A DNA stretch of 64,000 bases from Fluctibacter corallii. GTDB lineage: Bacteria; Pseudomonadota; Gammaproteobacteria; Enterobacterales; Alteromonadaceae. The position numbers and the translations under genes were made by a program. The stretch spans positions 324,323 to 388,322 of the forward strand of contig NZ_JAOWKX010000003.1 of NCBI RefSeq assembly GCF_025751585.1, in the 5' to 3' direction. Under the pieces are notes generated by a model, which worked only from the letters and a program-made list of their open reading frames with translations, was not told the DNA's origin and made no database searches. Below, one piece after another: positions 1 to 9,496 of this stretch. Within the stretch, counting starts at the first letter, position 1; every line of letters starts with the position of its first letter.

Positions 1-1549
1 AGTTTTGCTCACCTGGCTTGATGCGATAATCGATCTTACCGAACTGACCAGAACCACCAGACTGTTTCTTGTGCGTGTAGCTATCTTCAACTTGTTGCGT
101 GATTGTTTCACGGTATGCAACCTGAGGCTTACCTACTTCTAGCTCAACGCCGTAAGTACGCTTAAGAATGTCTACTTTGATATCTAGGTGAAGTTCACCC
201 ATCCCTTTAAGGATAGTTTCACCAGAGTCTTCGTCAGTTTCTACACGGAACGATGGATCTTCTGCAACCATCTTACCGATAGCAATACCCATCTTCTCAG
301 TTGAACCTTTGTCTTTAGGTGCAACCGCGATAGAGATTACCGGCTCAGGGAAAACCATTGCTTCAAGCGTACATGGGTTGTTAGGATCACATAGTGTGTG
401 ACCTGTCTGTACGTTCTTCATACCTACAATCGCGATGATGTCACCCGCTTGCGCAGAGTTTAATTCATTACGCTCATCTGCTTGCATCTCAACCATACGG
501 CCAACACGCTCAGTTTTACCTGTCGCAGAGTTAAGGATGGTGTCACCTTTCTTCAATTTACCAGAGTAAATACGTACGAAAGTCAGGGCGCCGAAACGGT
601 CGTCCATGATTTTGAATGCTAGAGCGCGTAGAGGCTCATCGGCAGAAACGATAGCGTGCTCACCAGTTTCGTTACCTTCTTCGTCAGTTAGAGGCTGAGG
701 ATCAACTTCAGTAGGCGAAGGCAAGTAATCAACAACAGCGTCAAGTACTAGCTGAACACCTTTGTTCTTAAACGCAGAACCACAGAATGTTGGGAAGAAT
801 GCAAGGTCACGTGTACCTTTACGGATACAACGCTTGATGTCTTCCAAAGAAGGCTCTTCACCGTCCATGTATGCCATCATTAGATCGTCATCTTGCTCAA
901 CCGCAGTTTCGATCAGCATTTCATGGTATTCGTTTACTTTGTCTACCATGTCTGCAGGCACATCAGTGATTTCGTAGTTTTCTGGAAGACCACTCTCATC
1001 CCAGATGTACGCTTTCTTAGTCAATACATCTACAACACCTACGAAATCATCTTCAATACCGATTGGAAGCGTCATTACTAGCGGCGTTGCGCCTAGTACT
1101 TTCTTGACCTGCTCTACAACACGGTAGAAGTCAGCACCCATACGGTCTAGCTTGTTTACGAAGATAATACGAGATACTTCTGATTCGTTAGCATAACGCC
1201 AGTTAGTTTCTGACTGTGGTTCAACACCACCAGAACCACAGAATACACCGATACCGCCGTCTAGTACTTTAAGTGAACGATAAACTTCAACTGTGAAGTC
1301 AACGTGTCCAGGAGTGTCAATTACGTTCAAGCGGTGTTTGTTCCACTCACAGGTAACAGCAGCTGACTGGATAGTAATACCACGCTCTGCTTCCTGTTCC
1401 ATGAAGTCAGTCGTTGACTCACCATCGTGTACTTCACCAGTTTTATGGATTTTACCGGTAAGCTTCAAAATTCGTTCTGTAGTGGTAGTTTTACCCGCGT
1501 CTACGTGGGCGAAAATACCAATGTTTCTGTAAAGAGATAAATCTGCCAT
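1..1549 (-). CDS. fusA: Elongation factor G, second copy (partial, C-terminus beyond window)
   Basis: Ribosomal translocation GTPase. About 516 N-terminal residues are present of a family that is usually near 695. The G domain shows G1 [14 protein letters not shown] and NKLD, followed by domain II and the start of domain III/IV ([17 protein letters not shown]). The start is taken at the ATG giving [11 protein letters not shown], the usual start in Vibrio/Alteromonas relatives; an in-frame ATG 12 bases upstream (1561) is the alternative. The gene is not preceded by rpsL-rpsG but by a non-coding stretch and an unrelated cyclase gene, so it is outside the str operon. Its wording matches the second EF-G (FusA2-like) of Vibrio and Alteromonadales. 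Family assignment is certain; the second-copy status is inferred from context and recalled sequence. Confidence 0.93.
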   Translation of the reverse strand, partial: MADLSLYRNIGIFAHVDAGKTTTTERILKLTGKIHKTGEVHDGESTTDFMEQEAERGITIQSAAVTCEWNKHRLNVIDTPGHVDFTVEVYRSLKVLDGGIGVFCGSGGVEPQSETNWRYANESEVSRIIFVNKLDRMGADFYRVVEQVKKVLGATPLVMTLPIGIEDDFVGVVDVLTKKAYIWDESGLPENYEITDVPADMVDKVNEYHEMLIETAVEQDDDLMMAYMDGEEPSLEDIKRCIRKGTRDLAFFPTFCGSAFKNKGVQLVLDAVVDYLPSPTEVDPQPLTDEEGNETGEHAIVSADEPLRALAFKIMDDRFGALTFVRIYSGKLKKGDTILNSATGKTERVGRMVEMQADERNELNSAQAGDIIAIVGMKNVQTGHTLCDPNNPCTLEAMVFPEPVISIAVAPKDKGSTEKMGIAIGKMVAEDPSFRVETDEDSGETILKGMGELHLDIKVDILKRTYGVELEVGKPQVAYRETITQQVEDSYTHKKQSGGSGQFGKIDYRIKPGEQN

Positions 1550-1586
1550 TGCTTCACTCATTGGTTCTGATAAAAAATTGCGCGGC

Positions 1587-1592
1587 ATTATA
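1587..1592 (-). promoter_or_regulatory. Candidate -10 box for the EF-G gene
   Basis: On the minus strand a perfect TATAAT lies about 40 bases upstream of the EF-G start, after a T-run. No good -35 hexamer is seen 16-18 bases further upstream, so this is a -10 call only. The rest of the 290-base gap up to the cyclase gene shows nothing recognisable. Confidence 0.4.
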
Positions 1593-1839
1593 CAAAAAAT
1601 CGGCGCTGGTTACATTTTTCCTTTTCCTTATAAATCAACAACTTAAAATATGACCCTTTTATGATGTTGCATTCTTGCCATAAATCGGAGAAAAATACTC
1701 CCTGAACACCATCTTGCAACTTATTTGTGATTAAAAAATGAACGATAAAGTGTAGTTCATTTCACTAAGAATGGTGGCTTTATGTGCGAGTCGTTTATAA
1801 AAAACAGTTGAATGGGGAATTCTTAAAAACGTCGTCCAA

Positions 1840-2856
1840 TTAAGTGATGGGCATCACCCGATTTCGTCCGAGTTTTTTTGCTTGATACAATAACTTATCT
1901 GCGCGTTCGATCAGTTCTGGGTGAGCTTCGTTTTCTTCTTTTTGGGCAACACCGATGGAAACGGTGATGTCACCGAGGGTTTCACCTGTGCGTCTATTCT
2001 TTACCGCAATTTTTTCGACACTTTTTCTCAGGCTTTCAGCAACGCGACGCGCAATGGGCAGATCGGCGTTTGGCATTATCAACGCGAATTCTTCACCGCC
2101 GTAACGAAATACCTGCGCGTTGTCCCGACAACCCGATTGCAGTTTTCTCGCGACGGCTTTTAACACTAAATCTCCCATTTGGTGTCCATGGGTGTCATTG
2201 ATCACTTTAAAATGATCAATATCGATCAGCATAAGCGATATGCGATCCATTGCGATCTTGCTTTCGATCTCTGAATCAAAATAACGTCGATTACATAACC
2301 CCGTTAGCGCATCATAAAGCGCTTCTTGCTGGCTTTCTTTGAGTTGCTCTCTGAGCCGCTCAATCTCTTTCTCTGCACTAGATAGTGCGCTATTGAAACT
2401 GATCGTGCTTTGCCGAATTGTCTGGGCTTCAGTGACCATGTTTCGTACCAATCCCATGACCTCTTCTATCGTCCAGCCTTCTTGCTCGACTTTATTTAAA
2501 TCATCAATACAACGATCCATCACCGTTTTATATTCGCTGGTATCAGAACGCGTGTCTTTCATTGATTGATTAAGTTCAATGAGCATCCCTTCCAGCGACT
2601 GACGCAAATCCCAAATGCTCACTTCTTGCTTGTCTGCTAGATGCGTGCGATAGAGCTCTTGTGACTTTAATTCTGATAACGGTTGATTGTCGGCGACAGC
2701 ATTGTCTAATTCTGCGTTGAGTTCGGGAGAGTCGTTATTAACATAGGTGTACCACAGCGCGTAATTTGTTGGGATCGCAGGAATACTGTGTTTAAGTAAC
2801 AGTGGAATGGTTTGCTTTAGTGTGTCAAACGACGCTTCGAGACTAGGCTTACTCAT
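1840..2856 (-). CDS. GGDEF diguanylate cyclase, soluble
   Basis: Makes cyclic di-GMP from two GTP. The 338-residue protein has no membrane segment. Residues 1-80 form a helical N-terminal region of the type seen in many Pseudomonas/Alteromonadales cyclases (IPTNYALWYTYV), 150-180 is a coiled coil, and 180-338 is the GGDEF domain with active-site GGEEF at 253-257. The position of the inhibitory RxxD site reads RDNA, so classical product inhibition is probably absent. It ends 290 bases from the EF-G gene and starts 30 bases after a secreted hypothetical protein on the same strand, possibly cotranscribed. The input signal is unknown. Confidence 0.9.
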   Translation of the reverse strand: MSKPSLEASFDTLKQTIPLLLKHSIPAIPTNYALWYTYVNNDSPELNAELDNAVADNQPLSELKSQELYRTHLADKQEVSIWDLRQSLEGMLIELNQSMKDTRSDTSEYKTVMDRCIDDLNKVEQEGWTIEEVMGLVRNMVTEAQTIRQSTISFNSALSSAEKEIERLREQLKESQQEALYDALTGLCNRRYFDSEIESKIAMDRISLMLIDIDHFKVINDTHGHQMGDLVLKAVARKLQSGCRDNAQVFRYGGEEFALIMPNADLPIARRVAESLRKSVEKIAVKNRRTGETLGDITVSIGVAQKEENEAHPELIERADKLLYQAKKLGRNRVMPIT

Positions 2857-2886
2857 TGACTATCCTTACTACATTGATACTGACGA

Positions 2887-3564
2887 TTATTGAAGACGCT
2901 GCGTGTCATAATACAGCGGTTTCATTGAACCACAATGTACAAATCGATTTAAAATTTCACCTTCGGGCGGTATTGGGGAAGATGAAACAAATTGCGTCAT
3001 ACATCCTTGATTTTCATACACTAATACCAAATGATCATAACTTGGGCTTGATTGAATTTGATGTATCAATATACGTGCATCACCCTTTAAGGGTATTTCA
3101 TCATAAACCCGTTTTACACTGGAAGAAGCTAAAGATTCAAAGGGACGAAAATACATTTGCTCTTCAAAAATAACATCCACTTCTTCGTATATGGGCATTC
3201 CCCCGTCATCAATGCTACCCATATACACTTTCATCGTCGCAGGTACTTCTTCTTCGGCGCGGTGAAGTCGCTGTAAATTGAATGCGGAAGACTTTGCTGT
3301 AACTAAATCTGCATCTCGAACTAAATGCGTGACGGCATTGGTTTTTGATGAAATCGAATAAACAAGCTGCGCATTATTGGGCTTTTCATAGGTAGGCAGA
3401 AAATACGCTAATAAATTTGAACCATTATTTACTAACACCATTTTATGTTCGCCCATGTACTCAGGGTCGAGCGGCTTGGGCTTTTCTGCTGCTTGTTCTT
3501 CTTGCGCTTGCGCGGTGGCGAAAGTGAATATGAATAGGATCAGTAATAAACGTTTGGTCATCAT
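2887..3564 (-). CDS. Secreted protein of unknown function
   Basis: I do not recognise this 225-residue protein. It starts with two Met codons and a clear signal peptide (hydrophobic core LLLILFIFTF, cleavage near AQA-QEE), so it is periplasmic or outer-membrane attached. The mature part is rich in beta-type sequence, has two Cys near the C-terminus (GCMTQF and HCGSM) and no catalytic motif I can name. It lies 73 bases downstream of the ABC permease gene on the same strand, so it may be an accessory periplasmic component of that transporter. That link is inference from position only. Confidence 0.6.
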   Translation of the reverse strand: MMTKRLLLILFIFTFATAQAQEEQAAEKPKPLDPEYMGEHKMVLVNNGSNLLAYFLPTYEKPNNAQLVYSISSKTNAVTHLVRDADLVTAKSSAFNLQRLHRAEEEVPATMKVYMGSIDDGGMPIYEEVDVIFEEQMYFRPFESLASSSVKRVYDEIPLKGDARILIHQIQSSPSYDHLVLVYENQGCMTQFVSSSPIPPEGEILNRFVHCGSMKPLYYDTQRLQ

Positions 3565-3637
3565 TAAATTACATTTTCTGCAAAGTATTGTTCAAGTATA
3601 GAAAAGGAAACCCTGCTATGGCTACCGAACTTTTCTA

Positions 3638-5002
3638 TCATCGTTTAGATAAACTGGTATGCAGGGCCTGATTGTAAGCACTTATTGAGGGTAAAATGGC
3701 AATCAGTGCGGTCATACCCAATACGATAGCACCCATCAATACAATATCTGTGATAGCGATGACTGGGGATAAATATAGACCGAAATGGGTGGCAACCAAT
3801 GGTGTAACAGCCACTAAGATACCTTGTACTAAGGCATACGCGACAATGATGCTGAATATCGATAGTAAACACGCTTCTAATTGGAGCATGATAAAAAGGG
3901 TTTTTGGGCCAGCTCCTAGCGCTCGAAGAATCGCCAGTTCACGCTGACGCTCTTTCATTGAAGCTAACAACATAGTCGCCATGCCAAATAGCGAAGAGAT
4001 AAGAATAATGCCAGAAATCACTAACAAGATAGCTTCCCCCGTCGCCACTAATTGCCACAACTGATTTAACGCTACACCAGGAATAATGGCTTCCACCGCG
4101 TCATGTTCGAACTGATTTACTTCATTTTGCAGGCGAAGTGTCGCGATGGGAGTGGCGAGTCCCAAGAAAATACCACTTATTTTTGTCGGCGTGGTTGCAT
4201 GATGTTCAGTAACCTGTTCCGCTTGATGTTCATGTTCATGTTCATGTTCATGTTCATGTTCATGTTCATGTTCATGTTCGTGATCATGGTGAGATTGTGA
4301 TGCTGTTTTCGATGAGGATGTATTTGTTTTACGTCCGATTCGAGATAACGCCGTTGTTACCTGCGTTGCAGCAGGGTGCATAGCTTCAATCGTTGCTAAC
4401 GATACATAAATACTTTCATCAACAGGCGTTCCCGTTGGATTGAGAATGCCGACTACGTTGACAGGGTGATCGCTATGATGAGAAAAGCTAACCGAGCCAG
4501 TACCATGCGAAATAACGATGTTTTGATGTAATGTGTACCCAAGCTGCTTCGCGACCTTATGACCCAAGACTGCTTCAGATTGATAGCTAAATGGTTGACC
4601 CTCATGAAATGATAACGCTTCACGGTTACCAAACTGAAAGTGCTCAAAGTAAGATGCTGATGTTCCTACTACGGTAAACCCTTTATGAGAATCTCCTAGG
4701 GTAAAGGGGACGGCCCAACTAACCAGAGGATGCGCATTAAAGTGTTGGTAGGTAGACCATTTGACACTTCCTTGTAACGGCGTGAGATGAAAAACCGAGC
4801 CCAATAAAATAGAGATATCGCCATCTCGACTGCTTAAAATCAAATCGACACCAGAAATATTTCTTTCAAAGCTAGCTTTGGCTTGAGTACGAAGGTGATT
4901 GACGCTAAACAGCATAGCAATACTGATAACTAAAGTGAAAACAGTGAGAAGCACCGTGTATTTTCGACTAAGAAGGCTCTGAAAGGCGAGTTTAAAAAGC
5001 AT
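3638..5002 (-). CDS. MacB/FtsX-like ABC transporter permease with Glu-His repeat
   Basis: Membrane subunit of a MacB/LolC-type exporter. It has an N-terminal transmembrane helix (residues 10-30), a large periplasmic MacB-PCD-like domain, and three C-terminal helices with the FtsX signature MKERQRELAILRALGA. The periplasmic domain carries a run of about nine Glu-His dipeptides, a likely metal-binding tail, encoded by a hexanucleotide repeat (see separate entry). The start is the ATG preceded by AAAGG eight bases upstream; the longer frame begins one codon earlier with TTG. It overlaps the ATPase gene by 11 bases, so the two are translationally coupled. The cargo is unknown; the His-rich run suggests zinc, copper or nickel, as inference. 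Confidence 0.88.
   Translation of the reverse strand: MLFKLAFQSLLSRKYTVLLTVFTLVISIAMLFSVNHLRTQAKASFERNISGVDLILSSRDGDISILLGSVFHLTPLQGSVKWSTYQHFNAHPLVSWAVPFTLGDSHKGFTVVGTSASYFEHFQFGNREALSFHEGQPFSYQSEAVLGHKVAKQLGYTLHQNIVISHGTGSVSFSHHSDHPVNVVGILNPTGTPVDESIYVSLATIEAMHPAATQVTTALSRIGRKTNTSSSKTASQSHHDHEHEHEHEHEHEHEHEHEHQAEQVTEHHATTPTKISGIFLGLATPIATLRLQNEVNQFEHDAVEAIIPGVALNQLWQLVATGEAILLVISGIILISSLFGMATMLLASMKERQRELAILRALGAGPKTLFIMLQLEACLLSIFSIIVAYALVQGILVAVTPLVATHFGLYLSPVIAITDIVLMGAIVLGMTALIAILPSISAYNQALHTSLSKR
4231..4279. repeat. Hexanucleotide tandem repeat coding for Glu-His
   Basis: Eight perfect tandem copies of catgtt (on the plus strand), with degenerate copies on both sides, lie inside the permease gene. 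The unit is six bases, so gain or loss of a copy changes the protein by one Glu-His pair without a frameshift. Confidence 0.9.
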
Positions 5003-5705
5003 CAATATTGCCTTTTACTTTGTTAATGTCAGACAGAGAAACAACGCGATCAAAGCGTTCGGCTAATCGGTGGTCGTGGCTAACAAATATCAGCGTACTG
5101 TTCTGCTCTTCAATACTGTTAAATAGCATCGACATAAAGCGGGTCTGACTTGTTTCATCTAAGGATGAGGTCGGTTCATCGGCGATGATAATATCGGGTT
5201 TATTTAAGAGTGCTCTTGCGATTGCGACTCGTTGTTGCTGCCCGACACTCAACTCTGAAGCTGGGCTGGATAAAATCGACATTGGCAAGTGGAGGGTCTC
5301 AAATGCCTGCTCTAAAAAAGGGCGCAGTGGTTGGTTAGGGTCCGTATTAAAATATTGAGCGAGTGCAATATTGTCCTGAACACTCAAATAAGGAATTAAA
5401 TTAAATTGTTGAAAAATCACGCCTATGTGTTTTGCGCGAAAACGATCTTTTTCGCGAGATGACATTTGTGTTAGATCGCTGTTATCTATCAGTATATGTC
5501 CAGTTGATGCATCGAGTGTACCGCATATTAAATTCAATAAAGTGCTTTTTCCTGATCCAGACGGTCCATAAAGAAAAACCTTTTCTGCGTTCTTAACGTG
5601 CCACTGAGGGATATCAATTACGATATCTGACTGTTTCGCGTTGTAAGAAAATGTGAGATCTCTTACTGCAATGGCGGGTGAAATGATAGTTTTGGCATCA
5701 GACAC
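4992..5705 (-). CDS. LolD/MacB-type ABC transporter ATPase
   Basis: Cytoplasmic ATPase partner of the adjacent permease; 237 residues, normal for LolD-like subunits. Walker A GPSGSGKST is at 47-55, followed by Q-loop FQQFNLIPYLS, signature LSVGQQQRVA, Walker B IIADEPTSSLD and H-loop FVSHDHR. The start is GTG with AGGT eight bases upstream. It is the first gene of a permease-containing minus-strand unit, and its 3' end overlaps the permease start. LolCDE lipoprotein sorting itself is less likely because there is only one permease and it carries a His-rich insertion. Confidence 0.9.
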   Translation of the reverse strand: MSDAKTIISPAIAVRDLTFSYNAKQSDIVIDIPQWHVKNAEKVFLYGPSGSGKSTLLNLICGTLDASTGHILIDNSDLTQMSSREKDRFRAKHIGVIFQQFNLIPYLSVQDNIALAQYFNTDPNQPLRPFLEQAFETLHLPMSILSSPASELSVGQQQRVAIARALLNKPDIIIADEPTSSLDETSQTRFMSMLFNSIEEQNSTLIFVSHDHRLAERFDRVVSLSDINKVKGNIDAF

Positions 5706-5933
5706 AAGGTTACCTGCCGCATTATTTTAGGTTTGTGACTATGAGTTAATTTAAGCCGTATTACTGTTACTTTCTCATTGAACCCAGTTATACACTTTAG
5801 AACTGTTTGTTTCTACTAAAATGGTTGCCTCACTCTCTTGCAATAGTTTGGTGATGTGCAACTCCCATTTTTAAGTAGCGCCAAAGTGCTAATTTAGGTA
5901 TTGCACTAAAACGTCAATTGTCGCTGTTAAATA

Positions 5934-5971
5934 CGCACAGACCGGATAAGCATATGCTTATGGCCTGTGCG
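5934..5971. terminator. Hairpin downstream of the amidohydrolase gene
   Basis: Inverted repeat with outer arms CGCACAG (5934-5940) and CTGTGCG (5965-5971) and an inner palindrome ataagcatatgcttat. It lies 26 bases past the stop of the minus-strand amidohydrolase. There is no U-tract, so termination strength is uncertain. The remaining 230 bases up to the ABC ATPase gene hold nothing I recognise. Confidence 0.5.
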
Positions 5972-5996
5972 CTGTTCATCGCTTTTATCCGGAAAA

Positions 5997-8900
5997 CTAG
6001 TGTACCCAGTGATGTCGCTCTGCTTTGGCTTCAACCGCTTGTTTGGTTTCTTCAGGCATAAATACCTGATTATGCTGTTCAAAGAAAAACGGCTTACGCT
6101 TGGTTTTACTGCCTACCTCGTTCATGGTAGCGGCTTCATAAATGCGGCCGTTAAGGACAGTGTATTCAACAAATTCACTACGGCGCAGATTATCAAGAAC
6201 ATTTCCGTCAATCACTACGAGATCCGCAATCTTGCCTGCTTCAATACTGCCGATTTGTTTATCCATGCCAAGGTGCTTCGCGCCATCAATGGTGCCTCCT
6301 CTAAGTGCTTCCCATGCACTGAAGCCACCTTGATTCATTATCCAAAGCTCCCAGTGAGCTGCCAAACCTTCTCGCTGGCCGTGTGCACCAATATGAACGC
6401 CAACGCCATTATCGCGTAAGGTTTTCGCGTATTCGGCTACACGCACGTGGTTATACTGATTTTCAGGTGCAGTAGGACGCCTAATTGCACGCTCATCTAG
6501 CAAAAAGTGCGGCGTATAACGAAGTAGGCGTTCGTTTTTCCACACTTCCGTTTTATCATACCAATATTCTTCACCCATCATGCCGCCATAAGACACCACA
6601 AAAGTTGGCGTGTAACCAAATTGTGTAGAAGACCACAATTGGGTTAAATCATCGTAGCCTTTGGCGATAGGTAATGAATGCTCAAGTCCTGTGTGGCCAT
6701 CAACTAACATAGTAATGTTTTGATGATATTTACCACCACCTTCAGGCACAACCATCATGCCCAGCTCTCGTGCTGCTTTAAGCACTTGTTGACGCTGGTC
6801 ACGACGAGGTTGGTTGTAGCTTTTTACAGAAATAGCACCGACATCTTTTAAGCGTTGCACATGAAAGAAAGCATCTTCGTAGCTATTAATAATAGCTTTG
6901 TAACCTAATGCCTCTGCACCGTAAAGAATGGTTCCGGTTGAGAAAATACGTGGCGCAACAATTTTGCCCGCTTTTTGTAACTCAGCTGCGGAGAATATTT
7001 CTGTTGTATCATTCGAAGGGTCATGAATGGTGGTGACACCAAATGCAAGATTGGAGTACTGACTCCAGTTTTGCTGAGGGATTATCTCGTAACTTCCCTG
7101 CGCGCCATGAGCATGCGTATCAATGAGTCCTGGAATAATGGTTTTGCCTTTCGCGTTGATTTTCAACGCCTCATCAGGAACGGTGACATCGTCTACAGAA
7201 CCAACGGCTTCAATTTTATTGCCTTTAATCAAGACAACGCCATTTTCGATGACTTCTTTTGTGTTGTCTGCGTCGCGCATGGTAACAATCGTTCCACCAA
7301 TTAGTGCCTTGTAACCTGTAGGAGAATCTGCTTTTTGTGTGAAAGACAGGTTAATACCTTCAGATACCGGCTCTGGCAACGACTCTGGTGCCCCTTCTAC
7401 AAACGAAAACGCATCATGCACGTTACGCTCGTATAGATACGGTCCGTGATACCAGCTGACGGTCTGATTGTCTGCGCTCCAGTTCAAGTATTCGCCAGCG
7501 CGAGATGAAATTTTTGTCACTGGAATGTTAGATGCTGTAGGACCTAAATCGAGGGTTTTTCCCATTTCCTTGTAACGTGCAATATAGGCATTGTACTGGT
7601 GTACAAATGCAATCCACTTTCCGTCGTGAGAAAGTCTGTATTCGCTTATTTTATCTGCACCGTAGACGTGCTCACGTTGATCTTCACCATTTAAGTCAAC
7701 ACTGACCAATTGTGTTTCTGTAAATGGCTTACCAGATACAGTCGTGGTGAAATACACACGATCGTTGTCGCCAGAGAAGTGTGCCCCCCAGCCTGATTTG
7801 GCTACTCGCTTGTGCTGCTTACCTTTGATATCGGTAATGTAAATTCCAGGTTCAATTGACCATGTAGGGCTGAGTAAGTACCCGCCAGTTACTTTTCTAT
7901 ATACAATCTTTTTACCGTCTGTTGAAAAGCTTGGCTCAATAAAGTGACCCGGATTTTGTGTAATGACATCGCCTTTTCCACCACGTGCAGACACTACACG
8001 AACGCTACCTAAGTCTTGATCGTTCCATGTGGTGTAAACGATCTTTTTCCCATCATTAGAAAAGCGCGGATAATATTCGTCGTGGTCGTTTTGTCTGGTT
8101 AGACGCTCTACATCACCGCTTTTAACATTTTTAACGTACAGTTTACCCAGCGCTTGGAACACGATACGCTTTCCATCTGGCGACTTTTGTGCCCAGCGAA
8201 TCATTTTTACATCAAACTCTTCAGGGGCAACATCAACATCGTTACGCACGGCGTCGGCGTATTTCATTTCAGTTTCAAGTCGAACAGGAATGGTCTCTGC
8301 TTTGGCCAGTTTTGTTGACGTATTGGCTGCGATTTTGTGTAGCTTACCTTTGGTCCAAAATACAATATGCTTGCTATCAGGTGTCCAATCAAAATAAGCA
8401 AAATAACCTTCAGAGCCAAAGCCTTCTTGCATATCTCTCTCAAGATCAAGATAAAGAGGCTGCTCTTCACCATTACTTAAGTTTTTGATAAATAGCGCTG
8501 TCTTATTTTTAACGCGGCGTACAAATGCCAGATATTTACCATCTGGAGAGGGCGTAGGAACAATTGCACCCCCTGTACCAGACACAAAGCGTTCTTCTTC
8601 GCCTTTTTCTAAATCATATCGGGTAATGGCAAATATAGATTTTAGCGGATCGCGATTGTAGCTGAATCTTCTACCAGAACTGATGTCTTGCGTAAAGTAA
8701 ACATATTTGCCGTCAGGTGAGAAAGCCGGATCAGCAATATTTTTTTGATCTTTTTTACCGTTTACACGCGTCTTAAGCGCGATACCATCTCCACCGCTGT
8801 GGTGATAAAGCCAAATTTCTCCCGCAGGAATACTGCGAGAAGACATGATGCCTTTCGTCGCAACAATGTATTCGCCATCTGGGCTCCATTTTGGAGAGTG

Positions 8901-9329
8901 AATAATGTTGTTTTTTTCTTTTGTGACTTGGCGCAGATTGCTGCCATCAATGTTCATAACCCAAACGTTAGATACACCGCCTCTATCTGAAATAAACGCA
9001 ATTTTGCTGCCATCTGGGCTTACGGCTGGATGAATGTTCCAAGCAAAATCTTGTGTGAGTGGGGTGGCGTTGCCCCCTTTAATATCTACTGTAAAAATGT
9101 CGCCCAATGCATCAAAAACAATGTTTTTACCATTAGGTGTAACATCAAGGCTAGACCAAGTGAGTTCATCTGTTTTGATGGTGGTTGAATTAAGAGGATA
9201 AGGAGGGTTTAAGACATCCCATTCTTCTTGCTTTTTTTCTTCTGCAGAAACTGACGAGGCAGCGATTGGCATGCCAAGGAGCATTGCCAAGCCTACTGAG
9301 CGTAGAGCTGCGATGGTGCGCTTATTCAT
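5997..9329 (-). CDS. Secreted beta-propeller (PD40/TolB-like) amidohydrolase fusion
   Basis: A large (1110-residue) exported protein. A signal peptide (MNKRTIAALRS... cleaved near SVSA-EEKK) is followed by repeated WD40-like TolB blades (SPDGKKIAF-type motifs, residues about 50-640) and a C-terminal metal-dependent amidohydrolase domain (about 670-1090) with the HxH motif in GLIDTHAHG, a likely carboxylated-lysine region and the C-terminal IADLVVIDGN. The start is the ATG preceded by GGAAC; a frame 39 bases longer exists but would bury the signal peptide. Such fusions occur in Alteromonadales and Xanthomonadales and are thought to act on peptides or cyclic amides; the substrate is unknown. 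It reads in the same direction as the upstream peptide locus but has a 167-base gap. Confidence 0.88.
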   Translation of the reverse strand: MNKRTIAALRSVGLAMLLGMPIAASSVSAEEKKQEEWDVLNPPYPLNSTTIKTDELTWSSLDVTPNGKNIVFDALGDIFTVDIKGGNATPLTQDFAWNIHPAVSPDGSKIAFISDRGGVSNVWVMNIDGSNLRQVTKEKNNIIHSPKWSPDGEYIVATKGIMSSRSIPAGEIWLYHHSGGDGIALKTRVNGKKDQKNIADPAFSPDGKYVYFTQDISSGRRFSYNRDPLKSIFAITRYDLEKGEEERFVSGTGGAIVPTPSPDGKYLAFVRRVKNKTALFIKNLSNGEEQPLYLDLERDMQEGFGSEGYFAYFDWTPDSKHIVFWTKGKLHKIAANTSTKLAKAETIPVRLETEMKYADAVRNDVDVAPEEFDVKMIRWAQKSPDGKRIVFQALGKLYVKNVKSGDVERLTRQNDHDEYYPRFSNDGKKIVYTTWNDQDLGSVRVVSARGGKGDVITQNPGHFIEPSFSTDGKKIVYRKVTGGYLLSPTWSIEPGIYITDIKGKQHKRVAKSGWGAHFSGDNDRVYFTTTVSGKPFTETQLVSVDLNGEDQREHVYGADKISEYRLSHDGKWIAFVHQYNAYIARYKEMGKTLDLGPTASNIPVTKISSRAGEYLNWSADNQTVSWYHGPYLYERNVHDAFSFVEGAPESLPEPVSEGINLSFTQKADSPTGYKALIGGTIVTMRDADNTKEVIENGVVLIKGNKIEAVGSVDDVTVPDEALKINAKGKTIIPGLIDTHAHGAQGSYEIIPQQNWSQYSNLAFGVTTIHDPSNDTTEIFSAAELQKAGKIVAPRIFSTGTILYGAEALGYKAIINSYEDAFFHVQRLKDVGAISVKSYNQPRRDQRQQVLKAARELGMMVVPEGGGKYHQNITMLVDGHTGLEHSLPIAKGYDDLTQLWSSTQFGYTPTFVVSYGGMMGEEYWYDKTEVWKNERLLRYTPHFLLDERAIRRPTAPENQYNHVRVAEYAKTLRDNGVGVHIGAHGQREGLAAHWELWIMNQGGFSAWEALRGGTIDGAKHLGMDKQIGSIEAGKIADLVVIDGNVLDNLRRSEFVEYTVLNGRIYEAATMNEVGSKTKRKPFFFEQHNQVFMPEETKQAVEAKAERHHWVH

Positions 9330-9496
9330 AGATAGTTCCAAATTACTCAGCGACATCTCGTAGCCCATCGATTCAAAAGAGTTGTGAGCTTGATGCCTGT
9401 ACTTTTAAATAGCCGACCACTATACGGGAATCTGTAGCAAATGTGATCTACTAAGTAGGACTTTCTGAGATGCTTATCGTTAAATTGACCATTTTT

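Noticed and set aside
4231..4279. Repeat cluster as a possible CRISPR or phase-variation switch
   Set aside because: There are no spacers, and the unit is a multiple of three, so slippage cannot turn the gene off.
4103..4300. Plus-strand frame encoding Met-Phe repeats
   Set aside because: It is the complement of the Glu-His hexanucleotide repeat inside the permease gene and has no other coding evidence.
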